DNA of 64,000 bases from assembly GCA_023079485.1 (NCBI GenBank), contig CM041108.1, positions 186,001 to 250,000 of the forward strand, written 5' to 3'. The translations under genes and the position numbers were made by a program. Shown in pieces: positions 39,630 to 53,070 of the stretch. The stretch comes from Archilochus colubris (Eukaryota; Chordata; Aves; Apodiformes; Trochilidae). The notes below the pieces were generated by a model that was not told where the DNA came from, did no database searches, and saw only the letters and a program-made list of their open reading frames with translations. The first letter of the stretch is position 1; each line of letters opens with the position of its first letter.

Positions 39630-40185
39630 GGGCAGGTTGGCTTGAGGCATGGGGCTAAATGCCCTTTTCCTAGAGGCCACTTATCTTTCAGGAGATGAGG
39701 TTTTTTGGGAAGCCAATGAGTGTCTTCACTGATGAAAGATATGAGCAGAAAAATTCCACCTGACGTGTAGGGACAGACCTCACCGATGGCCCAGGGCCAT
39801 GCACACCCCCATCACCATGCCACGGGTGCCAAGCATGAACAAGGCTCCATCTCACTTACATGCTCCCAAATGCATGTCCTCAAATTTTTTTTTATTTTTT
39901 TTTTTTTTTTCCCAAACCAAAAATGATTATTGGGGTTTTTCACCTCCCCTGTTTTGCTTGGCTGGGTCACCTGGGTTTCTCCTTCATCACCACTCTGGCT
40001 CCCAAGACGGGCTCTGTCACAGGAGGTGTGGGATGGGGGAGAAGGGTCTGGACATGTAGGATGTGGTGCCGCATGCTCCAGGCTCTGATTGTGACCTGAA
40101 ACAGTGGGAAAAATTCAGCTAAAACTTGTTTTGACAGAGGACTTGGTTTCCTGTGCATCCCCAGCAACAGTTGCCACCTCCTTCT

Positions 40186-40275
40186 CCTTCCCCTTCTTCA
40201 TCTCACTCATCTCCTTCTCCTTCTTCTCCTTCTCCCTCTTCTCCTTCTCTTTGCTCCTCCTCCTCCTCCCTTTTA
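40186..40275. repeat. Pyrimidine-rich (CTCCTT)n-like repeat
   Basis: Imperfect CTCCTTCT units, almost free of purines on the plus strand for about 90 bp, ending in (CTC)n. Confidence 0.8.
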
Positions 40276-40871
40276 TCATCATCACTTTCCACTGAAATCC
40301 CCAGCAACAAACACATTAGGTTTTTGCTTCCACCAAAAATGTATACTTATTTTTGAGGGGGATTCATGAACTCAAGAAGCAACGGGGTTAAAAACCATCT
40401 AAAACTTTCTGAGAGGAATGAAGCAAGGTGGATGGGAAGGAGTCCAGGAAGAGGTTGGAAGAGGGAAAGCTGGAGGCTTCAATCCTGAGCAGGAGACATT
40501 AGGGGAGAAATACAAATAGAGAGGGGGAGAAAACACCTGAGAAGAACTTTTGCTGCACCCCTGACTGCTCATAAAATTGGAAGAGCAAAGCAACACGTGC
40601 CAAGGGGAAGGGGAGGAGAGGAAAATCATCACCAGCTCAGTGAGATCTTCAGGAAAAACACAAATGACCTTTTGTGCTGTCTGGGGAAAGACTCTTCCAT
40701 CATCTTTATGGATTTCCACCTTTGGCGATAGCTAAATAGCCTTGCGTATCTTCCATCTAGACACTAACAGCCCTGCCATAAATCTTAACCCCAAACCATC
40801 ATTATTCACCAGAGAAAACGAATGGTTTGCTCTCACATGAAAAAAAAAGAAAAAAGAAAAAAAGGAGCTCT

Positions 40872-40874
<3 letters not shown>

Positions 40875-40914
<40 letters not shown>
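40875..40914. repeat. (GA)n dinucleotide microsatellite
   Basis: About eighteen GA units after an A-rich lead-in at 40839-40863. Perfect over most of its length, so likely length-variable between individuals. Confidence 0.93.
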
Positions 40915-40917
<3 letters not shown>

Positions 40918-43900
40918 CCTTGCTTGGGCTGGGCTCGCTCCTACTTGGTGGGAGAAGCACTTTGTGTGGATTCAGCTTTTAGTAACATCCACCAAAATGG
41001 GCTATTGTTCTGTTTCTGGAGACTGATATTATCTGATGCTGCTTGGCAGAGTGAGCCAGGCTGGCAAGAGAAGTGAGGTGGTCAGGGCTGAAGTTCTCAG
41101 CTGCAAAATGGCCTTGGATCAACTTGCTTGGAAGAAGGAAACATCAGAGATTATTGGATTCTGGGAATGATGGTAACTGGGGTCTCAGAAATAATAGTAT
41201 TGAGGTTAAAGTCATTGATACAGTCAGAAAAAGTGTGCAAAGTGTTTTTCTCACCTCCTGTCCCTCCCTGGGGACACGCAGCCTGGGTAGGAGCTGGGGC
41301 AGCCCCTGGAGCTGAACTGTGGTTTAATTCCTCCCCTTTCATTACTGCTTCCTCCTGTGAGCCCTAAGGGACAGCAGGGGATGAGGGGAAACATCAGGTT
41401 CTTAACAAATTCTTGTGTCATCCCCTTGACAACACCTTCAAGCACTGAATGTTGCTGGGGCTTAACCTCAGGAATTCAAACCAGGGAGCAATTCCCCTGC
41501 CAAGGAGGAGAAGAAATCCCTTCCCAGCCCTCCCTGCCAGCAGCCACCCTTCTCCTGCCTTCAGTCCACAGGCTGGGGACAAGATGCCAGTCAAACCACT
41601 CTGGAAGAGCCTTGGGATATTTGCCAAGAAAGGGGATATAACAAAACTTCTGGAGGAGGTGGTGCAGCTGACCTTGTACCCCTTCTAATCTACTCTAGGT
41701 AGAAAATAAAAGGGGTTAATAGGAAGCACAGGGAAGGTGAGGGCAGGAGGAGGGAATTTTGGCAGCATCAGCATTCCCATGGGATGCAGGCTGTGCTGGG
41801 AGGGTTCCTGGCCCAGTGATGAGGAGCTGGATGAGAAGCCTTTCCCCCAGCTCTCCCTTTCCACACTTCTTATCTGCAGACCAACAAAAAGCCACAGGCT
41901 TAAATCCCTGGGATTAAAGGTTTAACACGACTGAGAAGAAAAAGCCTGGAGAGCATTAATTAATGTTTATATGTGGTTTCTGCCTTCTCTTCCCTTTTCT
42001 CTCCACCCTTTGTCTTCCTTCAAAAGCCAACAGGTGGGACCAGCTTTCTCTACCAGTGCCAGGCTTCACTGCTGAGACTCTGCTTTCTCCTCTCCAAAGA
42101 GAATTTAACAATTTGATGTGCAGGCTCAGGGTTCATGTGGCTTTCCCACCCTTTAGCTGCAATTAAAGCTCCCAGGGTTTCCTTGCAGGTGATGTTCTCC
42201 ACACCATGAGCCCCATCCCACAGCCTGAGCCTGGGAAACGAGCAGCATCCTTTCCCTCCACATGCATGAAGATAGAAATATATTTTTTATATAAATACAT
42301 ACAAATAACACCCCATCCATGTGGCATTAAGAGCATTCAAAACCAAGCATGGAGTTGGCAAAGCAGAGCCAAGTTCCTCATCCACATCACATTACATCAC
42401 GAGCCCTAAATGCCCCTGGCTTGGCCTTTTGCCTCCTGCTCCCTCTATTTATAAAGCTGGACCTCTGGTCAGGCTCCATGGGGCACAGAGCCCATGCCAA
42501 GGTGGGATTAAGCCCACCTGCACAGCAGCAATGCTGGGTGATGCCAAGCAAACATTCCTGCATGGAAGAGCAACCACCAGCAGCTGGAGGCTTGAGATTG
42601 ACTCCCAGACACAGTGAGAGCATCCATCAGCTCCGGGGGTTTATTCAGCCCTAAAAAGTCTCCCCAATAAAACACAGGGAGAGGGGGATGGGTGTAGTCC
42701 CCCCAACCCTCACTCCTTCCCCTTTGATCTCCCTCCTAACACAGGGGCAGAATTAATTTTGAGTCATTAAGAAGAGGAATTTCCTGAGGATATCAATATT
42801 TCCAGTAATGGAAAATACACCATAACCTAGGCATGGTCAATTAGCCTGGCTGTTAAAAGGTCTCTCATGCCTCCTCCATCATCCACCCTGTCCATTAGGG
42901 AAAATCCAGTAGATTTAAAAATGAGATGCATGTCATTTCAACTGCTATATCACCCCTTGATGCAGAAAAGAAAGGAGGATTCACTAGAAAAGAAAAACCA
43001 ACAAAAAAAGACATCTCCAAAAGAATTTTTTTTTCCAGAAGCTGCAGTTCCAGCTCTTTTGCTTCTGACTCCAGTCTAAGAGCTAACAAAGAGATTGACA
43101 ATCTAACCAGCAATAAAATAGAATAGAACAGAATAAACTATATAAAAACTTCTATAAATAGAAGGTTTCATCCCCCCCTCAGCCACGTTAAGGCTATCTC
43201 CATTCAAAAACGTTGTGCCTGAGCTCGGGGGGGGGGATTTTTTCCACATTTGCCAGATGGAATAAGTGTACCAGTGAGTTATTATTATTCCATTAAGCAA
43301 CTGCAGATACTCCTCTCCTCTTTCCCCAAGTTAAAAAACAAAGGCAGAAGAGAACACCACTGTTCACAGCTTCTTTAGCAAGACCCCCTGATTGTTTCAT
43401 GAGACTTCTGATGCCCAAGTCAGCTCCTGGCATGAAAAAATAACAATGGATAAAAATAGAATTTGACTAATTGTCATCACCAGCAATTACAGAGACAATG
43501 AGAGGGCAGGTAAACTTGGGGCTGGCAGATTTAGAGGTCTGACAACTCTTTTGTTCTAAATTCCTCTGTGTTCTCCACTTCCACACTTAGCATTTAGCTA
43601 GGCAGAATGAAGCAACCAACCTTCAAGACATCAACTTTTGCTGAAGATCATAGGTTCATAGATACCGGGGGATCATCCATTTCCATGCAAATCAGGGCCT
43701 CTGGTCTTATCTAAGTGTCAGCAATCTGAACTAAGGAAACCACCTTCACCTCTGTCTCCAGCCAGAGGCATCTCCAGGGAGCAGCTCAGGACCAGTTGGC
43801 TCTTTCTCTGCACCAGCCATGGATGGGAAGATGATGGTGAACTCAAACCAACCAGAAAAACTTTTAGATGGTTGAAACCAGACAAGATGAAGCCAACCCC

Positions 43901-46569
43901 TTCTGCACCTGCTTACTCAGCCTGGAATTGCAGGTGGTAAAAGTCTATCAGAAAGTCTGATAGATCTCCCCATGCAGCAAAAGCATGGAAATTTGGGAGA
44001 ATTTAAGAGGCACTGTGGCAAAAGCTACCCCCCAAAACTGTTCAAATGAAATCAAATGCATTTCTTAGGAGCAGCTGGACTCACAGTGGTGTTGGCATTG
44101 CTATCAAACAGGATCCCTGGGGTTTACCTCCTGCCAGCTCTTCCAGAGTCTTGGATATCTTGAGAAATGGGCATCTTCTCCTCATGCCTTCAGCTGCCAC
44201 ATCTGTAAAGTGGGCAGAATTAGAATTTTTGCATCCAGTAATGTTGCTAAAGCCTTTAAAATCACAGAGTTCTTGTTTTCTTGATTTCACCCTGTAGAGA
44301 GAGTCAAATGAAAGCTCATTGCTCCAGGAAAGAAGCCTTTGTGTCTCATCTTCCTCCATCAGATTATGTTTCTAAGGTATGTTAAGAAATGAGACCCCAG
44401 AGGGGTTAGTGGTGTCCATTTAGAGCTCTCAAATACCTACACACAAATCCAGTGAGTGCAGGAGGATTAACTCTTAAATCAGAGCAGATCAGGCAAGAAG
44501 CCTTGCACAGCAACATGGGATTGCTGGAGAAAAATAGATAAAAAATTGTCATTTTTGTCAACTTCAACTTGATCCCCTGTGTAGAATGAGATGGAAGCCT
44601 GGCAAGAGCCCAGGATCAGGTGAAGAGAGAACTTTCACTTGGGAAAAAACCTCAAAACAATAATGGAATTCCCAGAATCAGAGCAGCAGAGACACCAGAG
44701 AGGGGAAACCTGAGGCCACCTCTGCTGCCCCTCTGCCTGCCCTCCTGGAGCTTGTCTAGTCCTTCTGCCAATCCACAGTCACCCATGGACATGTAAAAAT
44801 ATGTATTTACCCCCTCTCAAGTAATTAAAGATAAGTAGGAAAGATTAGGGTGTGAGGGATGTGGTTAAACATGAAATCGTGTGAGCAAACAGCTATTTAT
44901 CCATCTTCTGAAGGCTCCAGACTTTCTAATCCTTAAAAAGAAAAACATTTCAAAGAAAGTGAGCTTCCTACAGGACTTCCTTTGCTTGTGAGATGTTTCA
45001 TCTGAAGGAGAAGAGACATAACAGCTTGTGATGACAATGTGACCACTGCAGGAGCTGGATCTAACTGATGGAATCTGCTCCATGGCTGGAAAAAGGAATA
45101 TCTGGCCTGGAAAATTTGTGACTCTCAACTTATTGCTAGAAGCCAGGACACCCCACTCTGCCCTTCTGCCTTGCAAGGGGCAGGAATTCTAAAAATGGCA
45201 AGGCTTTTTTTTCCAGGTTACTCAGGGAAGAAGCTAAGAACTGCTCCCAGGAGTTGCATTTGACCCACAAAACTCTCCCCAAAATTTCCCTGCCTGGAAC
45301 TGCTGGGCTGCTCAGAGCTCATTTAACCAGCAGGTGTGGGAGTGCCTGCTTAACCACACTCTTAGATCTCCAGGCTCTGTCAAGCTGTGGGAGAGAAAGA
45401 CATTATTTTGGGGAAAACACCACTGCAAAGCAGAGTGACAGTCTGACACGTGAGGGTAAATTAAAGATGAGGATCCGTTCAACCCTGAGCTCCTTCATCA
45501 CATTCCTGCATTCAAGGAGAAATGCAACTGAGTTTCAGTTGATCTTGGCTTCTTCACTGACCTGCAGCAGTAAATTTTCCCCCCTTTTAGTGTTTAAATA
45601 CTTTGTCAGTGAATGATCCCATTCATAAAGTGCTGGTGATGACAGCTCTGCCAAGCTAAATGGCACTTAACTGTGCACCTAATAAATCTGCAACAAAAAT
45701 AAACAGAGGATGGGGAAAGGATAAAAAAAAATTAACTATGCCAAAGAGCTTAAAAAAAAATTTAAAATCATTGGTAGGCATGAAAGGATATTGTAATTTA
45801 AACTGTTTGAAATAGCATTGTGCTCCCATTCCTGCCCCTCTTTGGCTGACCTTGAATTCCCAGAAGAAAATGAGCTTGGCTGGTGCTTGTGTTTGGTCAG
45901 ATAAATGCAGTGTGGGCAATGCAGATCCATCTCTTGTGGCTCTGAGCAGGTATCTGCCAGCACTGGGACCTCCTGGATCAGCAAGAATGACACCTCCACT
46001 CATACGGAAAGCAAAAAGTACATTTATGAAATGGCAACCCTGATCCCATAGAGGAAAAACAAATGCAAATACCCAAATTTCTGAAAACAGGAGTCAGACT
46101 AAGGGAGAAATTAAGGCAGAGAAGCTGGAACTATGAAAAAGTGTAAGAAAAAAATCACAGAAATCTCAGAGCTTGTGTGTTGGTCACATCCTCAAACTCC
46201 AAGGATCAATCCAGCTGGTGGTGGCACCAGAGAAGTGTCACATGGATTTTAGAAGTGGAAAGCAAATCTGAAATGGGATGGTGGGGAAAGAAGTTTGCTG
46301 TGCCTAAGCTCTCTCTTCAATAAAAGACTGGATTTCCTAGACAAAGGAAAAGCAGCACACCAGGAATTTGGGTGGACTGAATAATTCTGTGAAAGGAATT
46401 AAGAACTTCCCTGACCAAAGTGGGGTTTTATAGGAGAGGGGACAAGGGGCACCTAGAGCTCAAAGGAAAATGTGCTCAGAGGGAGCCAAGGGGGCTCAAG
46501 GAGGTTTATTAACAGAGTCGTTTAGGATTAAGACTGAGAGTCAATTTTATATAAATCTTTCCTTAAACC

Positions 46570-46920
46570 CCAGGCTGAAAAAGCAGAGTTGAGCCATCCA
46601 AGTTTGCTGATGACAAAAAAAAAGCTGAAGCAGATTGCCAGGACTGAAAAGAATTGTCCAAGTTGCAGGGAAATGGGGAGATGGAAGACCGGACAGAGGC
46701 ACAAGACATGGGAGGAGCAAACCCTGAGTGTGGTTCCAAGTGAAGAATTAAATTTCTGGCTGCCAGAATCAGGTGGCCCATATTGAAACCCACCCAGTTA
46801 TAGCTCCAAAATGAGTCAGATAAGGTTTTTGTGCTTGACATAGCACTTCTGGGGGATCTTGGGTATAATTTTCATCACCTGTGTTCAAGAAAGATTAATC
46901 CAGCCTGGAAGGGAAGTAGC
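46570..46920 (+). mobile_element. Possible old CR1/L3-like LINE fragment
   Basis: The run ccaagtttgctgatgacaaa reads as the SKFADD catalytic neighbourhood of CR1-type reverse transcriptases. Further on, gatcttgggtataattttca followed by tcacctgtgttcaagaaaga and ttaatccagcctgga resembles the ORF2 C-terminal region. The stretches between are too decayed to align by eye. Confidence 0.4.
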
Positions 46921-49900
46921 AAAAAACTACCAAAGTGATGGGGGGGAAGGAGTTAATCTCATGGGACGAGTTTCCAGCAGGATGAAGGTTGGATGGAGAT
47001 ACAATCCCACCCAGGGAGAGAAGCAGCAAAGAGGGAGAAGAACTGCTTATGCTGGTGGACAAAGGGAGCAAAATAAAAGTAGAATAAAATGAAATGGGTC
47101 CTACATAAGTGTAGACAGAAAATGTACTGAAGGAGTCAGGCTCTGCCACAGCTTTCCCAGACGAGCAGGAATGTACAACCCCCCTGGCTTTGTTTGCAGG
47201 AGGAGACAGAAACCTTTCTACAAGGGAAAGTGTGAACAAACACACCCCATGGCAACAACGTGCTCTTCCTAACCCAACCAGCTCCCAAATTCTATCTCCT
47301 GCCATCCTCCAGGATCCCAGCAGGAAGAGCTGCCAGTGGGAAAAGAGGAATATTTGTCTGACATTTCCCAAGCAGCCATTTCCTGGCCTGTTGTTTTTGT
47401 AACTACAATATTCAGCTCTTGTTGAATCCAACTAAGCTGTTGGGAAGAATAAGGAGGAAGTAAAAGTGATACAAATGGGATCCTCCAGTGAGGACCTGGG
47501 GAGCAGCACTGACTTGGCAACACTCCCCTCTTTACTTGCTCCAGACTTATGGGCTGAAGCCAGAGCTTCATTTCTTCACCCTCAGCAGAACTTTAAATGG
47601 GGCTCTTAGAATAAGAGTAGAACTGCAAAAAGCTTTGCAACCCGGTGGTTGGATTGGTAGTAGATAACTCCTGGCTTAGGAGAACCAGGGCTGCAGAAGA
47701 CCATCCCTAATACCCCCCCAGGAGCTTGAAAATCTGGTGTCTTGAGTTAAGACTTTTAGACTTATCTTGGCCCTAGTTCCTTGGCCCACACCCCATAAAA
47801 ACTGCACACCGTGCTGAGTAAATCAGGCTAAAATCCCATTTTTTGCTACCTTGGGCTCTCCACAAATTCCAGCTCTAACAGATGGGCTCCATCCCATGTC
47901 CACAAGGTCAACACGTTTGGCTCAATCCAGCCCAGGGCTTAGAGCAAGGGATAACATTCATCAAGAAGAGGTTCAGAAGGTGCTCCACAGCCTTCAAACA
48001 GCTTTTAGGAATGGGAGGATCAAGTTCAGGGGGTTCATTTATCCCTGGGGGGCACCATGGCAGGAGGAAAGAGGCAGAACCTTGGGAAGGGGAATGACCA
48101 ACCTCAGGTTTAGCAGGGAAACGTCTGGCTGATGCCTCAGGAATGAATTATCCCATCCCTCCTGGCAGGAGCTCCCAACAATTACCAAGCCATCCTCTGC
48201 TGCTTGACATCTTCATCTTCCTGCTCCTGATGGGTGACTTCTCACTGCAGAAAGGGATCTGGTTATTTCCTCAGGGGTAAATATTCATTCAGGCACACAG
48301 AGAATGAGGCAGGGAACTCCCAGTCTGGGCTTCTAATCCCATCATCAGCCACCTCCTCAGCATCATTATCCCAAAGAACACAAAATGAAGCACAGCGGAA
48401 AGAATACCATTGGATTTCCATTCATGAGAAGCGTGGACAAGAGAGGAAATAATTTCTCTGAGTCACCATCCCCACCCCAAGAATAGAAACATCTCCCTGT
48501 GGAGAGGCAGGTGACGTTCTGCATTAGCTGCACCTCATTCTCACCATGAACAAATTCCTCCATACAAATCCCAGCAGGGAAAGCCAGCTCTCCCTCCTGA
48601 GGTGGCCTGGACTTAGCCATCTTTCAGCTTTGCAGAGAGCTGATGCTGTACATCGCTTTTTTTTTTTTGAGTCCCTTCATCCCAGGCTGCCTCCGAAGCC
48701 ACCTTCCTGCCACCACCCCACAGCAAGCCTGGGCTGGGCTGTCAGCCCATGCCAAGAAGGGACAGAATGAAGGGAACCATTGTTCTGCAGGCAGGAAGCA
48801 GTTGGGATGTGGCAGCTTGTGGTTTGGGAGCAGACTCAGGCATAGGATGCTGAAGGGCTGGAAGCACAGGGGGGTCCCAGCTCCAGGAATCCCAATGCCC
48901 AAGCTGCCCAAGCCCCAAAGAACCTCCTGGTGGAGAAGAACTTAATGGTGAAGGGACAGATGCAGGAATTACAGCTAATCCAAGCTTGCAGTAAGAAAGG
49001 GGGAAATTCCCAGCTCTCCTGGCAGGACCTTGGATGCCCAGAGCACCAGGACTTGTTCGAGCATGTCTGTGCTGGGACAGGGATGGGCAATGGAGGCAAA
49101 GTTGCTCTCTCTTCACTGAGCTGATGTCATCATCTCCCAGCTGGCAGCAAGAAAACCTCAGCCTGGGACCTGTTTGGGTATTTATCACATTTAACCCACC
49201 ACTTCCAGCCTCTTTGGTTCCCATTTAGCTCCTGGACATCTAGGTGAGGCTGTGTTCTCCAGAGGGACCAGGGAAGCTCCCCAGAGAGCAGCTGACTCTA
49301 AAAATAATCATGGCCCCTGAATGTTAGCTTGCTGAAAAGTATCATCTGAGCTTTCTAAGAGGATGCACAGCATCAGAACTGTCTCACAGCCCTGAGATAA
49401 CCAAGAAAAGTTTTGCTTTAGCTTAAAGAAGAGCTGGGCTTTCGGTGTGGTGAGAACACTGGAGGGTTAAGTGTCCAGGAACTTGTCACGTTTGCCACCT
49501 GACAACTGTTTGGGAAAAACATCAATGGAAAGTGTAAAAAGCCTGGAATATTTCCCTATTGTTTTATCTACACGGGTTTGGTTCCTTTGGGTTTATGCAA
49601 ATACCAGAGGCATCCACCCAAGGGATCACCATTGCTTCCTCTGCTTTTGTTAGTGCTCCAGCACACTCAGCAGCCTTCTTCCCCAGGAAACCTGGGTTTG
49701 TGGAAGCTCTTTTTGAGAAATTTATTTCTCTAATCTGATCTCTAAGGGACAAAAAAAACCAACCAACCAAACAACAGAGGAAAAAACCCAAACAAAAAAA
49801 CCCCAACCCAAACCAAGCCTCCCAGTTGCATGCTGAAGGTGGGATGAAAACAAGAGCTTCAGTGTTTCCAGCAGTTCCCTGACGTGTCAGGACAGCCTGG

Positions 49901-50504
49901 AGGGGTTCTCTCTCCCTTGGCAGCCACACATCTCTCCCTTTTAGCACCTCTGGATCCCCGGAGAGATAAGAAGCTTCCTTCCTTCCTTCCTTCCTTCCTT
50001 CCTTCCTAGCATCACTGCCATGCTCAGGAGTCATCATTCCACTGGGAGAGCACGTTCAAGAGGATTACAAATATGAGGATGAGAATTAAGGGGGGGGGAG
50101 AGGGAAAGCCTTGAAACCAGAGGGTTTTCTACAAAGGAAAAATGGATTTAGATTTTAGGGTTTAAATCCTTGCCCTGAAAAAAAATCACCCTCATGAATT
50201 GGAAGTCCTGGATTTCAAAGGTAGGAGCTTGTTGTGGGTACTCAGAGCACTAAACAAGCAGCAAGTTGGTTGGTTTGGGTTTTTTTTTTTCTTTAATGGG
50301 TTTTCTACTTGTCATTTTAACTAAACCTCACTAATTCAAGAGAGCCAGATTGCAACTACAATGTTGCAAACCTGTAAAACAAAGAGAAACTGCCCCCAAA
50401 CCACCTATTTTTCAATTTTCAGTAAAAAATGATGAATCCTACCTGGCAGTACCAGACCCTGAGAAGAAAGAGGTTTTTGCAGGATGTTCATGTCCAGCAG
50501 CTGA
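46921..50504. other. Intergenic, no gene seen
   Basis: Unique sequence with a G-run at 46940-46947, a (CCTT)n repeat at 49977-50006 and a G9 run near 50091-50098. The open frame of 178 codons at 47431-46895 (minus) has a hydrophobic Leu/Ser-rich composition but no recognised family and no splice context. Confidence 0.4.
49977..50006. repeat. (CCTT)n tetranucleotide microsatellite
   Basis: About seven and a half perfect CCTT units. Confidence 0.93.
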
Positions 50505-51972
50505 GATTCCACATCTTCAGTAAGTCATGGGTAACAGGAGAGGTGCCTGAGGACTGGAGGATAGCAAATGTCACTCCAGTCTACAAGAAGGGCAAGAAGG
50601 AAGACCCGGGTAACTAATAGACCGGTCAGCCTCACCTCCATCCCTGGAAAGGTGATGGAACAACTTGTTCTTGTCACTATCTCCAGGCATATCAAGGACA
50701 TGGGGGTCATCAAGAGCAGTCAGCATGGTTTTATCAAGGGTAAATCATGTTTGACTAGCCTCATAGCCTTCTATGAGGAAATTACTAGGTGGATAGATGA
50801 TGGAAGAGCGGTAGATGTGGTTTATCTTGATTTCAGTAAAGCATTTGACACCGTCTCTCACAGCATCCTTGTAGATAAGTTGATCAAGTATGGGTTTGGT
50901 GATCAGGTAGTGAGGTGGATCAGGAACTGGTTGAAAGGAAGGAGTCAGAGAGTTGTAGTCAATGGGGCAGAATCTGGTTGGAGGTGTGTGACTAGTGGAG
51001 TCCCTCAGGGGTCGGTACTGGGACCGGTGTTGTTCAATATCTTCATCAACGACTTGGATGAGGGTATAGAGTGTACCCTCAGCAAGTTTGCTGATGACAC
51101 TAAGCTGGGAGGAGTGGCTGACACACCAGAAGGCTGTGCTGCCATTCAGAGACTTAGACAGGCTGGAGAGTTGGGCAGAGAGAAACATGATGAAATTCAA
51201 CAAGGGGAAGTGTAGAGTTTTGCATTTGGGGAAGAACAACCCGATGTCCCAGTATAGGTTGGGGGCTGACCTGCTGGAGAGCAGTGTAGGTGAAAGAGAC
51301 CTGGGGGTCCTGGTAGACAAGAGGATGACCATGAGCCAGCAATGTGCCCTTGTGGCCAAGAAGGCCAATGGCATCCTGGGATGCATTAGAAAGGGGGTGG
51401 TTAGTAGGTCAAGAGAGGTTCTCCTCCCCCTCTATTCTGCATTGGTGAGGCCGCACCTGGAGTATTGTGTCCAGTTCTGGGCCCCTCGGTTCAAGAAGGA
51501 CAGGGAAGTGCTTGAAAGAGTCCAGCGCAGAGCTACTAAGATGATTAAGGGAGTGGAACATCTCCCTTATGAGGAAAGGCTGAGGGAGCTGGGTCTCTTT
51601 AGTTTGGAGAAAAGGAGACTGAGGGGTGACCTCATCAATGTTTTCAAATATGTAAGGGGTGAGTGCCAGGGAGATGCAGTTAGGCTTTTCTCAGTGGTGA
51701 CCAGTGATAGGACAAGGGGTAATGGGTGTAAATTGGAGCACAGGAGGTTCAAGTTGAATATTCGAAAAAATTTTTTTCCTGTAAGGGTGACAGAGCCCTG
51801 GAACCGGCTGCCCAGGGGGGTCGTGGAGTCTCCTTCACTGGAGACATTCAAAACCCGCCTGGACACGTTCCTATGCGAAGTGCTCTAGGTGGCCCTGCTC
51901 TGGCAGGGGAGGTTGGATGAGATGATCTTCCGAGGTCCCTTCCAACCCCAAGGATTCTATGATTCTATGATT
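50505..51972 (+). mobile_element. 5'-truncated CR1 LINE carrying most of the reverse transcriptase ORF, frameshifted
   Basis: The largest and best preserved element here. Translation over three frames shows WVTGEVPEDWR and [13 protein letters not shown] (frame of 50429), [16 protein letters not shown], the catalytic [33 protein letters not shown] and [10 protein letters not shown] motifs (frame of 50568), then [34 protein letters not shown] and [17 protein letters not shown] to a stop at 51886-51888. Frame changes near 50615 (one extra base) and near 51150 break the ORF, so it is a dead copy. The 3' UTR ends with two ATTCTATG octamers at 51954-51972, the CR1 3' hallmark. The N-terminal part and endonuclease are absent. 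Confidence 0.96.
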
Positions 51973-52931
51973 CACCAAACCTCTGTCTTTGGGCCCAAAT
52001 CCTGCATGGGACCCTCAGGCTAATTCAAGTATTTTTTGTGTTAGAACTTACAGAGCATAAGAGGAAACATGAAAAACCTCTCAGTCACCCTCCTTGCATG
52101 TATAGCTAAACCCCTTTCTGGAACCAGAGCTTGCTTTATCTGTCAAAATTCAAAATTCAAAAAAAAAAAAAAAAAAAAGACTTTTTCAACACCATTACTT
52201 TTCTCCCTGGTTTCTCATGCAGTTTGAGAGTTGAGCTTTTCACCTTTGCTTTTTTCCCCACCTCTTTTTCCCTTCTTTCTCCACACATTCCTTTCTTACT
52301 GCCCTTTTCCCCTTTGAGGAGAGCTGATGAGTCAAATCTGGGTAAAAATGCACCACTCCAAAGGGGAAGCAGAAAATCCAAGCACCAAATTTCTTACTCC
52401 TGGCCTGGAGTTTCCTGAGTCTGTTGTTTTTTCTTAACACATTATTTTTAAGAAAACCAGGATGAAAGCCCATTCATCCTGGCTGGGACCTGGGGGAACT
52501 TAACCAACTTGCAGGATGAGCTCAGTGCTTTACAAAATTATCTAAACAGTGGGTACAAGGAAAGGTGGGTCCCAGCCAGGACTCCGGATATGAGCACTTC
52601 CCACCCCTGGAGGGGAGTTGGGATTTCAACACTGAGGCTTGTTCCTTGCTGTTGGAACTGGAAACCCAGCACCCCTAAACACCAGGCAAGGTTCAAGCCC
52701 AAGGACACGTGTCTCCCATCACTCCAGCAGTCCTAGGAGACGAGATAGACCCATCAGTAACCTTTTAAATAAATTAAAGTGTCACTTCTAAAGCCTTTCA
52801 CTGTTGCTAATGAAGCCTCTTTGTGCAGATTTCCTCCAGACTGGCTGTAGATATTGGTCCATTGGGCTACACCTCTGAACAAGGGTGCCTAAAATGAGAC
52901 TTGGAATGTTCTCCCTGGAGCATGAAGCATA

Positions 52932-53070
52932 TAGAATCACAGAATAATCTGGGTTGGAAGGGATCTCTAAAGGTCATCTAGTCCAACCCCTACAAAAACT
53001 CAAGAGCTGGGCATCACCACCGAGCCCTGTAAAAGCTGAACTCAACCATCCCTGTCCAAAACAAGGGGAA
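52932..53070 (-). mobile_element. CR1 LINE 3' fragment
   Basis: The run atagaatcacagaataatct, then gggttggaagggatctctaa, aggtcatctagtccaacccc and a diverged inner part. Reverse-complement CR1 3' end with two decayed octamers. Confidence 0.88.

Larger units (their letters stand above)
39630..46560. other. Intergenic, no gene seen
   Basis: Simple repeats (a pyrimidine-rich run at 40186-40275, GA at 40875-40914), a possible SINE scrap near 44180-44235 (cagctgccacatctgtaaag), G and A runs near 43223-43231 and 45724-45771, and unique sequence. The patch 40700-40820 has isolated CpG in an AT-rich setting. No exon was recognised. Confidence 0.4.

Noticed and set aside
46895..47431. 178-codon open frame on the minus strand
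   Set aside because: Leu/Ser-rich without any membrane-protein family pattern or splice context.
50745..51386. 213-codon open frame on the minus strand
   Set aside because: It is antisense to the CR1 reverse transcriptase and has no independent support.
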